A stretch of 64,000 nt of DNA from Streptomyces sp. NBRC 110611 (GTDB lineage Bacteria > Actinomycetota > Actinomycetes > Streptomycetales > Streptomycetaceae). Positions within the stretch are counted from its first letter, which is position 1. The number at the start of each line of letters is the position of its first letter. The stretch is taken from contig NZ_BBUY01000002.1 of the NCBI RefSeq assembly GCF_001590865.1, positions 305,713 through 369,712 on the forward strand. The letters are read 5' to 3'. Both the position numbers and the translations under genes were made by a program. The notes under the pieces were generated by a model. That model was not told the DNA's origin, did not search any database, and was given only the letters and a program-made list of their open reading frames with translations. This document shows, piece after piece, positions 54,007 through 62,536 of the stretch.

Positions 54007-54561
54007 TCAGGCCGTGACCGGCTTGAGCCGCCAGTGCTCGGGCGTGGTCTGGTTGCAGGTCCACTGCAGTACGTTCGCGTCGTCGTCTTTGCTGGATATG
54101 GCGATGCCCGCACAGCGGTCGTCGACGTGCGCGGGGCGCAGCTCGTAGAGCTTGTTGGTGGTATCGACCATGACCAGCCGCCAGCGCATCTGAGGGCCCT
54201 CCGAGCACCACCACTGCTGGACGTTCGCGCCGTCCCCCTTGCCGCTGTTCTCCACTTCGAGGCACTGGCCGCTGTGCAGGGCCCGCACCATGAAGGTCGC
54301 GTTGCCGGCAGGGATCAGCTCAAAGGCCTGGTTGTCCGCATCGTCGGCACAGGTCGCCTGGACGGCGTTGGCACCGTTGGCAAGGCCCCCCTTGTCGATG
54401 GTCAGGCACTTGCCGCTGTGCTCATTCTGGAACTGCACGACCGACGGGGCGGCAGCAGCGGCGCGGGGCGTGGCCTGGGCGGCGTGGGCGGCAGTCGCGC
54501 TGCCGATCAGTGCGGGGGCACCGGCACCGGCGGCGAGTGCCGCCCGCAAGGTCCAAGACAT
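54007..54561 (-). CDS. Secreted ricin-type (R-type) lectin, paralogue
   Basis: A 184-aa exported protein (signal to about residue 28, HAA-Q). The trefoil repeats are QFQNEHSGKCLTIDKGGLAN, ALHSGQCLEVENSGKGDGAN, RPAHVDDRCAGIAISSKDDD and WTCNQTTPEHW. It shares the repeat plan and the wording of the neighbouring lectin (GKCLEVENSG-like, NQT, W). Sugar specificity is not readable. Same strand and cluster as the ALF proteins. Confidence 0.85.
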   Translation of the reverse strand: MSWTLRAALAAGAGAPALIGSATAAHAAQATPRAAAAAPSVVQFQNEHSGKCLTIDKGGLANGANAVQATCADDADNQAFELIPAGNATFMVRALHSGQCLEVENSGKGDGANVQQWWCSEGPQMRWRLVMVDTTNKLYELRPAHVDDRCAGIAISSKDDDANVLQWTCNQTTPEHWRLKPVTA

Positions 54562-54612
54562 AGAGGATTTTCCGTTCTTCTCAAAGAGGGGATGCGACCG
54601 GGGCGGTGTGTG

Positions 54613-56202
54613 TCAGGCCGCGAGCGGGGGGAAGATCACCCAGGTGGACTCGTTCTTGAAGTCCTCGTCCTTGGTGGCACCACTGACATAAAGGCTCCCC
54701 TGGTGTGCCCGCAGCCAGTAGCCTCGCTGACCGGCCCACTCAAACGACGTCCCGAAGCCATCCCTGAGGCCCTTACGGGCGCACCAGGTGGCGGCCTTGC
54801 GGAATATTGCGCTGCCGTCGTCCGGGGAGATCCGCGCGCGGTGGCCGTCAGAGACGGTCAGGTAGTAGTGGCTCTTGCTCACCGATTCGAAGGAGTAACA
54901 GCCGCGCTGGCCGTTCAGCGCGCCTTTGATGACCCAGGTGGCGTCTTCCTTGACGGACTGTTTGCTCCCATAGTCGACTGGAGCGACAAAGGCCGCGCCT
55001 CCGTCCGCGGTGGACTGGCGGATGTACCAGGTGTACCTGCCGCCAGGGTCCTTGTTCAGCAGATTGGGGTCATACGACATGAACGACTGCCGCGCCGCCC
55101 GGTAGATGTTGTCCGGCTTGAGGAACTCGGCGACGTCCTCGTCACTGCCGGCCAGTGCCTTCTTCGCCGCCTCGACCAGGTTGGGGTACATCCCGGTCTT
55201 CGCAGCCGCCGCCTGGACCTTCAGCACCAACCTGCGGTTGGCGTCGGCGATCTTCTTGCGCTCGGCCTCGGCATCGCGCTTGTAGGCCTGCTCGGCACCG
55301 GTGTACAGGAACTGCTTCCAGTCCGCCGGATCAGAGCTGAGCACCGCGTGCTGGGCCGCGGCCAGGAGCTCGGAGCCCTTCAGGCGGGCCGGTGCACTGC
55401 GGATCAGCTCACGGATGAAGTTGTCGTCACCCAGGGCGAGCATGGCCTCGGTGGGCGTGATACCGAACAGTGCCGCGGTCTTCGTGCGGGCGGCCAGCTC
55501 CTTGCGGCGCTGCGCCTCCTCGCGGTCCTTCTCCTCCAGTTCCTTGAGCTCCTTGGCCACATCGCGGTCATGCGCCTCGCGGGCCCCGTTGGTGATGAAC
55601 TCCCGCCACTGCGCCGGCCCGTCGGCCAGAGCGCGCGCGGCCGCAGCCCTGACCTCCGCACCCGCGTCCGGATGCTTCATGACCTTGCGGATAAAGTTGT
55701 CATCACTGAGCCCCAGCAGCTCCGGGGCAACCGGGATACCCACCGCGATCAGTACCTGGGTCTTGGCCTGCCGGTTCGCGCGCTCGGCAGCTGCCCTCTC
55801 CTGCTCACGCTGCTTGTCCACCTCATACGCCTGGTGGATGCCGGTGGCAATGAACCGCACATGGTCCTCGGCCACCGTGCTGGCCATGGCCTCCTCGTCG
55901 GCCAGGCGCACCGCCGTCAAACGCTCCCCGGCATCCCGGGCCTTCTCCCACAACGCGAAGATGAAGTCCCGGTCGCTGAGCAGCATCACGTCCGGGGTCG
56001 GGTCGAGGCCAACCACAGCCGCTGCGGCAACACGCTGTGGGCCAGTGGTCCCGACAGCGTCCGCCGCCACCGCGTTCGGTGTCTCAGTGACGGCAACGGC
56101 CGGTGCGGCCACGCCGGTGACAGCGGCCAACGCGGCGGCGGTCACTATCCCGCATGTGATGACCTTCCGCGTGCGCGCGAAAGTGGTGTGAGTTTTGTGC
56201 AT
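54613..56202 (-). CDS. Secreted ALF-repeat protein with C-terminal AbfB-like sugar-binding domain
   Basis: A 529-aa protein: signal peptide to about residue 38 (AAAVTG-like core, cut near AVA-V), then ALF-type repeats (AEVRAAAARALADGPAQWRE, ELLAAAQHAVLSSDPADWKQ, NLVEAAKKALAGSDEDVAEF) with repeated LGDDNFIRELI-type blocks. The last about 140 residues are an AbfB-like arabinose-binding trefoil: GCYSFESVSKSHYYLTVSDG, ATWCARKGL and GYWLRAHQGSLYVSGATKDE. The start ATG is at 56202. With the lectins and the toxin it forms a secreted set. Confidence 0.8.
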   Translation of the reverse strand: MHKTHTTFARTRKVITCGIVTAAALAAVTGVAAPAVAVTETPNAVAADAVGTTGPQRVAAAAVVGLDPTPDVMLLSDRDFIFALWEKARDAGERLTAVRLADEEAMASTVAEDHVRFIATGIHQAYEVDKQREQERAAAERANRQAKTQVLIAVGIPVAPELLGLSDDNFIRKVMKHPDAGAEVRAAAARALADGPAQWREFITNGAREAHDRDVAKELKELEEKDREEAQRRKELAARTKTAALFGITPTEAMLALGDDNFIRELIRSAPARLKGSELLAAAQHAVLSSDPADWKQFLYTGAEQAYKRDAEAERKKIADANRRLVLKVQAAAAKTGMYPNLVEAAKKALAGSDEDVAEFLKPDNIYRAARQSFMSYDPNLLNKDPGGRYTWYIRQSTADGGAAFVAPVDYGSKQSVKEDATWVIKGALNGQRGCYSFESVSKSHYYLTVSDGHRARISPDDGSAIFRKAATWCARKGLRDGFGTSFEWAGQRGYWLRAHQGSLYVSGATKDEDFKNESTWVIFPPLAA

Positions 56203-56844
56203 GGTGTGTCAGGAACCCCTCTAGCCCCACACAATGGGGCGACCTGATGTGTACAGGGCGGACACGACGAAGTCTTAAGATTCCCTGAAAAACCGTCAAG
56301 CCGGATGAGTCGACACGAACCCCGGCCAACTACGCCCCAAACAGCGAAAACAAGACACCGGTCGAACCCTCCGAGGGTGCTCACAGATTCACTGTCGGCG
56401 CGGACCAGTCCCGACAGGGCGACCGACAGCTACCGGACCGCACCCCGCAAAATCAGCTGAAAAAGGAGGGCGGCGCGCCACTCTGAGTCCGCTGTGAAAA
56501 CGATCACGAGCGGCGAATCCGTCCAGAGGTACAACCTTCCGACGGGTTCACACGTCGAGCGCCAGGGCCAGTGCACACCCCTGACGGCAGGCCTCCGTAT
56601 CGGCCCCTCTGCCGGCTACGCGGCACAGACACCTTCCATCCAGCAGAGCAACAGCCCCGGCGCGACGCACACGCGGGCCTCCAAGAGGAGCACAGACCCT
56701 GGCACGGATACGGCCCCGATCCGGTTCCCCGGGCACGGGGCCAGGACGCCGGGGGCGCATCCCACTTGGTGTGCGGGGTACGCCCAGTCTGGTTTGGGGG
56801 CTAGGGCGTATCCGAGGGATCCGCCGAGCGTGTCCTGGGCGCAT
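56203..56844. other. Region without a supported gene
   Basis: About 640 bp upstream of the ALF/AbfB gene. The dyad GCCCCA-CACAA-TGGGGC (about 56225-56241) lies close to its promoter. A long plus frame (start 56494) has no recognisable content until it reaches the P450 fragment, and no other feature could be supported. Confidence 0.5.
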
Positions 56845-57030
56845 CTAGGGCTGACAGGCGTGCAGAACAAGCTCACCCACGAAGGCAGCACCTTCATCAA
56901 CTTTCGGAACTACAAGTTCCAGGATTCGAGGTCGCCCGCCTTCAGGTGGGTCGATATCAAGCATCTGCGGCTCCCCGCGGAGTCGGTCGGCGATAAGGAG
57001 CTGCTTGCCGCACTCATCGGGCATCAACAT
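56845..57030 (-). CDS. Possible small ORF (61 aa)
   Basis: The minus-strand frame reads MLMPDECGKQLLIADRLRGE, then RILELVVPKVDEGAAFVGEL and ends at 56845. It looks coding in composition, but it has no clear ribosome site and overlaps the start of the P450 fragment on the other strand. It may be the rest of a gene cut off at the junction near 57025. Confidence 0.3.
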   Translation of the reverse strand: MLMPDECGKQLLIADRLRGEPQMLDIDPPEGGRPRILELVVPKVDEGAAFVGELVLHACQP

Positions 57031-57245
57031 CACCCTGGATGCCCCCGAACACACCCGGCTGCGCACGCTGTTGCTCAAAGCCCTCAGCAAATCCCGTATC
57101 GACGAGCAGCGCCCGACGGTGCACGCGGCGGCGGACGATCTGCTGTCGTCGGCGATGAACGCCGGGCCGGGCAGGGACATCGTGGCGGACTACGCGCAGC
57201 AGATCGTCGTGCTGCCCCTCAGCGACCTGCTCGGCGGGCCGGCCT
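57024..57245 (+). pseudogene. Cytochrome P450 fragment
   Basis: About 75 codons read INITLDAPEHTRLRTLLLKA, then DDLLSSAMNAGPGRDIVADY and IVVLPLSDLLGG. This is the C-helix region of actinobacterial P450s (compare DPPEHTRLRR and PVRVICDLLG). No heme-binding end follows; the sequence passes at about 57250 into a serine recombinase tail. It is a deletion remnant. Confidence 0.6.
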
Positions 57246-57254
57246 CGGACCGGC

Positions 57255-57696
57255 ACCACCCCCGCAACGTCTACCTGCGCGAGAGCTGGATCCTGCCCCC
57301 GCTCGACGACTGGCTCGGCAAGGTGTTCTGCCGCACCGCCTCGACGACATCATCGACCTCATGGCAGCCGGAGCAGCCCCCGCACAGGACACCGCCGCGG
57401 CCCAAGCCGCCCGCGCGCGGATCGCCGACTGTGATGCCAAGCTCGCCACCCACCGCGCCGCGCTCGAAGCCGGTGCCGCCCCTGCCCTGATCAGCCAGTG
57501 GACCGCCGAAACCCAGGCCCGCCGGGCCCGCGCCGAAGCCGAGCTGCGCACCGCCGCCAAAGGCCCGAGCGGCCGCATGTCCCGTGACGAGATCACCCGC
57601 CTCGTCCGGTCTGTCAGTGATCTTGCTGCCGTCGTCCGGCAGGCCGAACCCGAGGACAAGGCCGAGATCTACCAGCAGCTAGGGACTGTCCCTTAG
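57255..57696 (+). pseudogene. Serine recombinase C-terminal remnant (right island border)
   Basis: After NVYLRESWILPPLDDWLGKV the frame shifts near 57345 and continues DDIIDLMAAGAAPAQDTAAA, then ARIADCDAKLATHRAALEAG and DEITRLVRSVSDLAAVVRQA, ending EIYQQLGTVP. This is the coiled C-terminus of a large serine recombinase. The catalytic and zinc-ribbon parts are absent. A similar remnant lies at 36235-36790. Confidence 0.65.
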
Positions 57697-57715
57697 ATCC
57701 ATCCGTGAGATCGTC

Positions 57716-58099
57716 GTGCTCGTGATCGAGTCCTGGGTGATCAATGACGACAGCCCTGTCCCTGTGTCGTCCGAGGTGGTGCTGGAGGCCCTCCGAGCGA
57801 GGATCGACAGGGGGCAGCGCGAGACGTGGCTAGCCAGTTCGTCCGGACGAGTGCTGGCCTTCGTGACGAATACCGAGCGCGCGATGGTGATGCTGCTCGA
57901 AGAAGAAGGCGATCCCGGCGAGCATGCCGTGGACCCGGAGGCTGAGGGATCGAGCGACGGCTTCGTCCTCTCCAACGAGCAGGACGACGAGTACCCGGAT
58001 GAAGACACCGTCCCAATCGGTGAAGCGTTCAGGCTCGTGGAGCACATCGTCGGCACGGGATCCTGGCCGACGAACGCGCGATGGGTGGGCGATCGCTGA
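57716..58099 (+). CDS. Imm1-like immunity protein, orphan
   Basis: A 127-aa acidic protein starting at a GTG: VLEALRARIDRGQRETWLAS, ERAMVMLLEEEGDPGEHAVD and GFVLSNEQDDEYPDEDTVPI, followed by RLVEHIVGTGSWPTNARW. The FVLSN(G/E)Q-DEYP-TVP pattern is the core of Imm1 immunity proteins, which normally protect from a neighbouring polymorphic toxin. No toxin remains next to it; a recombinase tail is on one side and an IS5-type tail on the other. It may still protect against toxins of related strains. Confidence 0.75.
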   Translation: MLVIESWVINDDSPVPVSSEVVLEALRARIDRGQRETWLASSSGRVLAFVTNTERAMVMLLEEEGDPGEHAVDPEAEGSSDGFVLSNEQDDEYPDEDTVPIGEAFRLVEHIVGTGSWPTNARWVGDR

Positions 58100-58108
58100 C
58101 AGGGGCTG

Positions 58109-58285
58109 TCACCGGGCCCAGATAAGAATGGCGGCGAGGTGGAGTGCGGCGTGGTAGGCGATGGCGAGCTTGTCCGTTCGCATGGCCAGGCCGCGCCACT
58201 GCTTGAGCCGGTTGATGCATCGTTCGACCGCGTTGCGCTGCTTGTATGCCTCGGCGTTGAGCATCGGATCGCGCCGGTGCCGAAC
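58109..58285 (-). mobile_element. IS5 family transposase C-terminal fragment
   Basis: The minus strand ends NAEAYKQRNAVERCINRLKQ, then WRGLAMRTDKLAIAYHAALH and LAAILIWAR. This is the well-known C-terminus of IS5-type (IS112/ISL2-like) transposases of Streptomyces. The rest of the transposase and both inverted repeats are missing. The 292 bp between it and the next ORF hold no gene I can support. Confidence 0.8.
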
Positions 58286-58577
58286 CGGACCACACCCGAC
58301 CGTCTCGGCTGATCTTCTCGTCCGGCTCGCCGCCGTGGCTGTGCTCTCCACCATGGCCGTCGCGGGCGGGCATGTCACGGCGAACCGGGCGCTGGTCCGG
58401 CTCACGCTGCTCCGGCCGGGCCCGGTCGTCCCGGTTTCCGTACGAGGGCCCCGCGGCGGATTCGTGGCCGATACGCCACGTGCCCCCCTCGGCCATTCTC
58501 GGTGCGCGGTCTTCCGCATCCAACCCGGGCCGCTAGCTTGGCTTTCGGACATCAGCCTCTGACGAAAGGGTTCTGTC

Positions 58578-58685
58578 GTGTCCCCTGCCCCTGCCTCCTG
58601 CTTGTCAGGCACGTACGGTACGACGTCTCTGGGCATCGGTGTGACTGTCAAGGACCGGCACAACGCGCGAGCGGGCGCCCGTTGA
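58578..58685 (+). CDS. 35-codon ORF coupled to the epimerase gene
   Basis: A GTG at 58578 stands after GAAAGGG with good spacing. The short product has the segments PAPASCLSGTYGTTSLGIGV and TVKDRHNARAGAR, with one cysteine. Its TGA overlaps the ATG of the epimerase (TGATG), so ribosomes could pass directly. It might be a peptide precursor for the enzymes that follow, a leader for translational control, or the stub of a second glycosyltransferase, since GIGVTVKDR resembles the start of family 2 glycosyltransferases such as the one at 59632. The sequence alone does not decide. Confidence 0.45.
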   Translation: MSPAPASCLSGTYGTTSLGIGVTVKDRHNARAGAR

Positions 58686-59635
58686 TGCGGGCCGTGGTGA
58701 CCGGCGCCGCCGGGTTCATCGGCTCTCACCTCTGCGATCGACTGCTCGCCGAGGGGCATCAAGTCCTCGGTATCGACGCGCTCACCGATACCTACGACCC
58801 CGGACTCAAGATGCGGAACGTCGAGCGGCTTCGCCTGCGCCCGGCGTTCGCCTTCCTCGGCGGGGATTTGCTCCAGCTGCGGCTCGCGCCCGTGCTCGAC
58901 GGCGCGGAGGTCGTCTTCCACCTGGCTGGGCAGCCCGGCGTCCGGTCCTCGTGGGGCGAGGAGTTCGCCACCTACGTCGAGCGCAACGTCCTCACCACGC
59001 AGCGCCTGCTCGAAGCCGTCCATGCCGACCCCCCGCGCAAGCTGGTGTACGCGTCCAGCTCGTCGGTCTACGGCCAGGCCCAGTCGTATCCGACAGGTGA
59101 GTCGCTCCGGCCGCTTCCCATGTCGCCGTACGGCGTGACGAAGCTCGCCGGAGAGCAGCTGTGCGAGGTGTACCGGGAGACGTTCGGTGTGCCCACCGTC
59201 GCGCTGCGGCTGTTCACGGTGTACGGGCCCCGTCAGCGCCCCGACATGGCATTCGCCCGGCTGGTACGTGCCGCGCTGCGCGGCGAGCGCTTCACGGTCT
59301 ACGGCGACGGCGGTCAGACCCGTGACTTCACCTTCGTCTCCGATGTCGTGGAGGCGATGTACGGCGCCAGCCGCTCGTCCTTCACCGGGGTGGCGAACGT
59401 CGGTGGCGGCAGCCAGGTGCCGCTCAACCATGCCATCGAGGTGGTACAGGCGCTGGCGGGGCCGTTGGAGGTGGAACGCGCCGGGACGGCTCCTGGTGAC
59501 GTGCGGGACACGGCAGCGGACATCACCCTCTCCGCCTCCGCCTTCGGGTACGCGCCGCGGGTGGATCTGCGCGCCGGGCTGTCGGCCATGCTCGACGAAG
59601 CCCGTTCGCGGCTGGCGGAGGAGGTACGCGTATGA
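58685..59635 (+). CDS. NDP-sugar epimerase/dehydratase family (extended SDR)
   Basis: A 316-aa extended short-chain dehydrogenase: GAAGFIGSHLCDRLL (NAD-binding), VVFHLAGQPGVRSSWG, YASSSSVYG, and catalytic Tyr-x-x-x-Lys in MSPYGVTK, then ALRLFTVYGPRQRPDMAFAR. The pattern is closest to UDP-glucuronate or UDP-glucose 4-epimerases. It would supply or change a sugar nucleotide for the glycosyltransferase whose start overlaps its stop (ATGA). Confidence 0.9.
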   Translation: MRAVVTGAAGFIGSHLCDRLLAEGHQVLGIDALTDTYDPGLKMRNVERLRLRPAFAFLGGDLLQLRLAPVLDGAEVVFHLAGQPGVRSSWGEEFATYVERNVLTTQRLLEAVHADPPRKLVYASSSSVYGQAQSYPTGESLRPLPMSPYGVTKLAGEQLCEVYRETFGVPTVALRLFTVYGPRQRPDMAFARLVRAALRGERFTVYGDGGQTRDFTFVSDVVEAMYGASRSSFTGVANVGGGSQVPLNHAIEVVQALAGPLEVERAGTAPGDVRDTAADITLSASAFGYAPRVDLRAGLSAMLDEARSRLAEEVRV

Positions 59636-60417
59636 CCGGTCCGGTCCGCGGGAGGATCTCGTTCTGCATGACCTGCAAGGACCGGCTCTGGCAGCTCCGC
59701 GAGACCCTGCTGGAGAACCTGGAGCGGGTCGAGGCGGACGGGAATGCCGAGATCGTGCTCGTCAACTACCACTCGCAGGATGGGCTGGACGCCTGGGTCA
59801 GGGCGTACCGGACGTACATGGACCGTGGTGTGTTGCGGTATCTGCACGAGCGGACCGAACCGAACTTCCACATGTCCAAGGCGAAGAATCTCGCCCACTT
59901 CGGTGCCACCGGTGAATTCCTGGTCAACCTCGATGCGGACAACTTCATCGGTGAGACCATCCCGGCCTGGCGCGGCCAGTGGGCGCGCGAGTACGACACC
60001 CTCATTCACGGGTTCGTGCCCGAGACCGACAAGGGGCGGGTCGGTGCCCGGGACGGCCTGCCGGCCGAGGGCAATGGGACCAGCGGGCGAATCGGCCTAC
60101 CGCGACGGCACTTCATGGCGCTGGGCGGCTATGACGAGGCGATGCTGCCCATGTCGCAGCAGGACGTCGACCTCATTGACCGCGCACGGGCCTACGGGCT
60201 GTCCGTCGTCCGGCTCCCCCAGGCGGGCCGGGCGTCCATCTGCAACAGCCTCCAGGAGAAGCTCCAGCACACCGGTCAGTCGCTGAGCTGGGAGGAGATG
60301 CGGCGCCGTAACCTCGAACGCCGGCGGGAGAACCTACGGCTGGGCCGGTTGGCCGTGAACCGGGGCCGGTCTGCTGTGCGTGTTCTGCTCAACTTCGCGG
60401 AGGAGATCGAACTCTGA
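59632..60417 (+). CDS. Family 2 glycosyltransferase
   Basis: A 261-aa GT-A fold enzyme. The N-terminus is RISFCMTCKDRLWQLRETLL. The donor/metal motif lies in FLVNLDADNFIGETIPAWRG (Asp-x-Asp), and a C-terminal ALGGYDEAMLPMSQQDVDLI segment matches the GT27/GalNAc-transferase-like end domain. No membrane helices are present. It overlaps the epimerase stop, so the donor is probably the sugar made by that enzyme. The acceptor is unknown. Convergent with the radical SAM gene, with 67 bp between. Confidence 0.88.
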   Translation: MTGPVRGRISFCMTCKDRLWQLRETLLENLERVEADGNAEIVLVNYHSQDGLDAWVRAYRTYMDRGVLRYLHERTEPNFHMSKAKNLAHFGATGEFLVNLDADNFIGETIPAWRGQWAREYDTLIHGFVPETDKGRVGARDGLPAEGNGTSGRIGLPRRHFMALGGYDEAMLPMSQQDVDLIDRARAYGLSVVRLPQAGRASICNSLQEKLQHTGQSLSWEEMRRRNLERRRENLRLGRLAVNRGRSAVRVLLNFAEEIEL

Positions 60418-60484
60418 CCGGTTGCCCGGGACGGGACGGGCCTGCGGGCGGCGTGGGGTGAGGGCCTGGCCCATCGGACAGGCC

Positions 60485-61340
60485 CTACGTTGTCGCGTCC
60501 CCGCGACGGCGCCGGCGTGCCCACGACGTCGGTGCGGATTCGTCGGTGCCGAGCACGGTCCTCTCCGGTGTCCCGAGGGCTGTGCCACGCTCCGGATCGG
60601 CGAGCAGTTGCGGGTCGACGAGTTCTTCGCTCGTCGCGTCCTGCGCGGCCTGCCACTTCGGCCGGGCCAGCTGTGCGTGGGCACGCCGGCGGCCGACGGT
60701 GCCCAGACACCAGCGGCATGCGGCGGGGCCTTCGGAAGCGGTCAGGTAGCTGTGCAGTCGTGTGAGGAAGTCCTCTCCCTGCTGGATTCCCTGCTGGATC
60801 GGTACGCCGTCCGGTGGCAGGTGTTCGGCGTAGGGCTCGTGGAAGACCGGGACCAGTGTCACGTCCAGGCGGACCCCGTGTTCCTCGGCGCGTCGGCGCA
60901 GTCGTTCGAGAACCTCGGGGGACGGAGCCGATCCGGGATACACGGAGACCTTGAATTCGTCGACCACGGACCACAGCCGTGGTTCCGCGCGCTCCAGGAG
61001 CAGACCGTTGGTCGCCACCGCCACGTGGTCGGTGATGCCGGATGCGCGGACGGCCTCGACGATTTCGGGAAGGCGGGGGTGGAGCAGTGGTTCACCGCCG
61101 AGGATCTTCACGAAGGCGCAGGAGTACGCCGTGGCGAGGACGGTCAGGTCGCGGGCGACCTGCTCGGGGTCGGCGAACCAGGCGGGCATGACGGGCGAAA
61201 GATGGCTGCATCCGCGGCACCGCAGATTGCAGTGCAGCACCGCGTTGATCTCGCAGCCCTTGGGGTTGCGGATGCGTCGGTCGACGATCTGGTAGCCGTG
61301 CGCTGGTCGGTCTTCGCGGGGTGTCCGTCGGGTCGGCCAT
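60485..61340 (-). CDS. Radical SAM enzyme with an apparent 1-bp frameshift
   Basis: The ATG at 61340 has a perfect GGAGGA site, but its frame leaves the gene after about 8 codons. Removing one base from the GGGG run at 61318-61321 restores the main frame. That frame encodes CNLRCRGC (SAM cluster), KILGGEPLLHPRLPEIVEAV, NGLLLERAEPRLWSVVDEFK and a second cysteine pair, CRWCLG, near residue 220. The 280-residue length fits small radical SAM enzymes such as those that act on nucleosides or sugars. It follows the PhyH gene by 72 bp on the same strand. Either a pseudogene or a sequence error. Confidence 0.75.
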
Positions 61341-61412
61341 CGACGGTCCTCCTGCGTTGGCGGCGGGCGGGGACGTCCGAACGGGTCGGCGGGCGGTTCG
61401 CCGGCGGCCGGG

Positions 61413-62225
61413 TCAGAGTGCCGACCAGTCGCCGCTTTCCACGATCCGGCGCAGCGGCAGCTCGTCGTCGGATCTGGGCAGGTGGAACGCCTCCAAGCGG
61501 TCACCGGCTCCCAGGAGTTGCCGCTGTACGGGGGTGAGCCCCGCGAGCCGCTCCGGCGTGAGGTCATACGGCTCGATGGGACGGATCCAGCGGTAGGCAT
61601 AGGCGTAGAACAGGGTCATCCGGATGTTCCCGGAGCGGTTGGCCCCGACCGTGTGCCAGACCCGGGAGTCGATGAGGATGGCGGAGCCGGCCGCAGCGAG
61701 GATGGGCACGGCGCCGGGCGGTTCCGGCCCGGTGGGCCTGGTGGTCTCCGGGCCGGTGTGGGTGCCGGGGATCACCAGAGGGCCTCCGTCCTCGATACCG
61801 GTGATGTCGGTGAGCGGGTAGGAGACCTTCACCGAGAGCAGGGGCAGTGGATGCGGCAGGGTGTAGGTGATGCCCTGGAGGTCGCGATGCCAGTTGAACG
61901 GGAACTCCAGGTCGTCCGGCACGGACTCGTTCCGGTCCAGGTGGGAGTGGTAGACGAAGATGTTCGGCCCGAGGGCCTGGCACACGGCCGGCAGGGTGGT
62001 CGGCAGGGCCAGCGGTTCGAGGAACGCGGGCTCCAGCTCCTGGATGGCGAACAGCATGCGCCGGCGCGGGGTGTAGTAGTCGCGGGCCCGGTCCCGGAAC
62101 CGTTCGTGGGCGCGGTCCGCCGCCTCGGAGAGCCGTGCCACCTGCTCGGGCGAGAGCGCGTCCGGAATCACCTCGTAGCCCTGTTCCGCGAGGGTGGGCT
62201 TCTGTACGGTCGACGTGCTGGGCAT
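61413..62225 (-). CDS. PhyH family 2-oxoglutarate/Fe(II) dioxygenase
   Basis: A 270-aa protein starting ATG at 62225 after GGGAGATCGGCC. The iron ligands can be read as His-x-Asp in PFNWHRDLQGI and a distal His in SRVWHTVGANRSGNIRM, with the Arg that binds oxoglutarate just after it. GGPLVIPGTHTGPE is a typical PhyH turn. Hydroxylation or epoxidation of the pathway product is the expected role. First gene of a minus-strand pair with the radical SAM enzyme and divergent from the P450. Confidence 0.88.
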   Translation of the reverse strand: MPSTSTVQKPTLAEQGYEVIPDALSPEQVARLSEAADRAHERFRDRARDYYTPRRRMLFAIQELEPAFLEPLALPTTLPAVCQALGPNIFVYHSHLDRNESVPDDLEFPFNWHRDLQGITYTLPHPLPLLSVKVSYPLTDITGIEDGGPLVIPGTHTGPETTRPTGPEPPGAVPILAAAGSAILIDSRVWHTVGANRSGNIRMTLFYAYAYRWIRPIEPYDLTPERLAGLTPVQRQLLGAGDRLEAFHLPRSDDELPLRRIVESGDWSAL

Positions 62226-62536
62226 GGCCGATCTCCCGTCCGCATCCGATGGTGCTTTTCACTGGGCGGAAAGTGACGTGACGTCGAGGTCGAGAACGTC
62301 GGATGACTCCCGTCTCACTGTAGACCTGCCATTCGGCCGGCGGCGGGCAGATAACTTCGGATGGCCGAATGTCAGCCAAGGTGACGCGATATCCGGCAAG
62401 GATTTCCACAGTACGGGGCACGACGATTGGGTCTTGTCGGGCGGGGGCAGAGGAAATTGGGGCAGAGGAAAATGACGCATCCGTACCGCAGAAGAGCCGA
62501 CGTGCGACCCCGCCGGGTGTCCGGGCCATAGGGCGC

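Noticed and set aside
56494..57696. A 400-codon plus-strand open frame as one protein
   Set aside because: Only its last third has protein content (recombinase tail). The P450 segment inside the same span is in another frame, so it is a composite of remnants.
62472..62531. A 19-codon ORF behind GAGGAAA just before the P450 gene
   Set aside because: Considered as a mini-precursor like those before biarylitide P450s, but it lacks the short aromatic motif of those peptides and is Arg-rich. It is more likely a chance frame.
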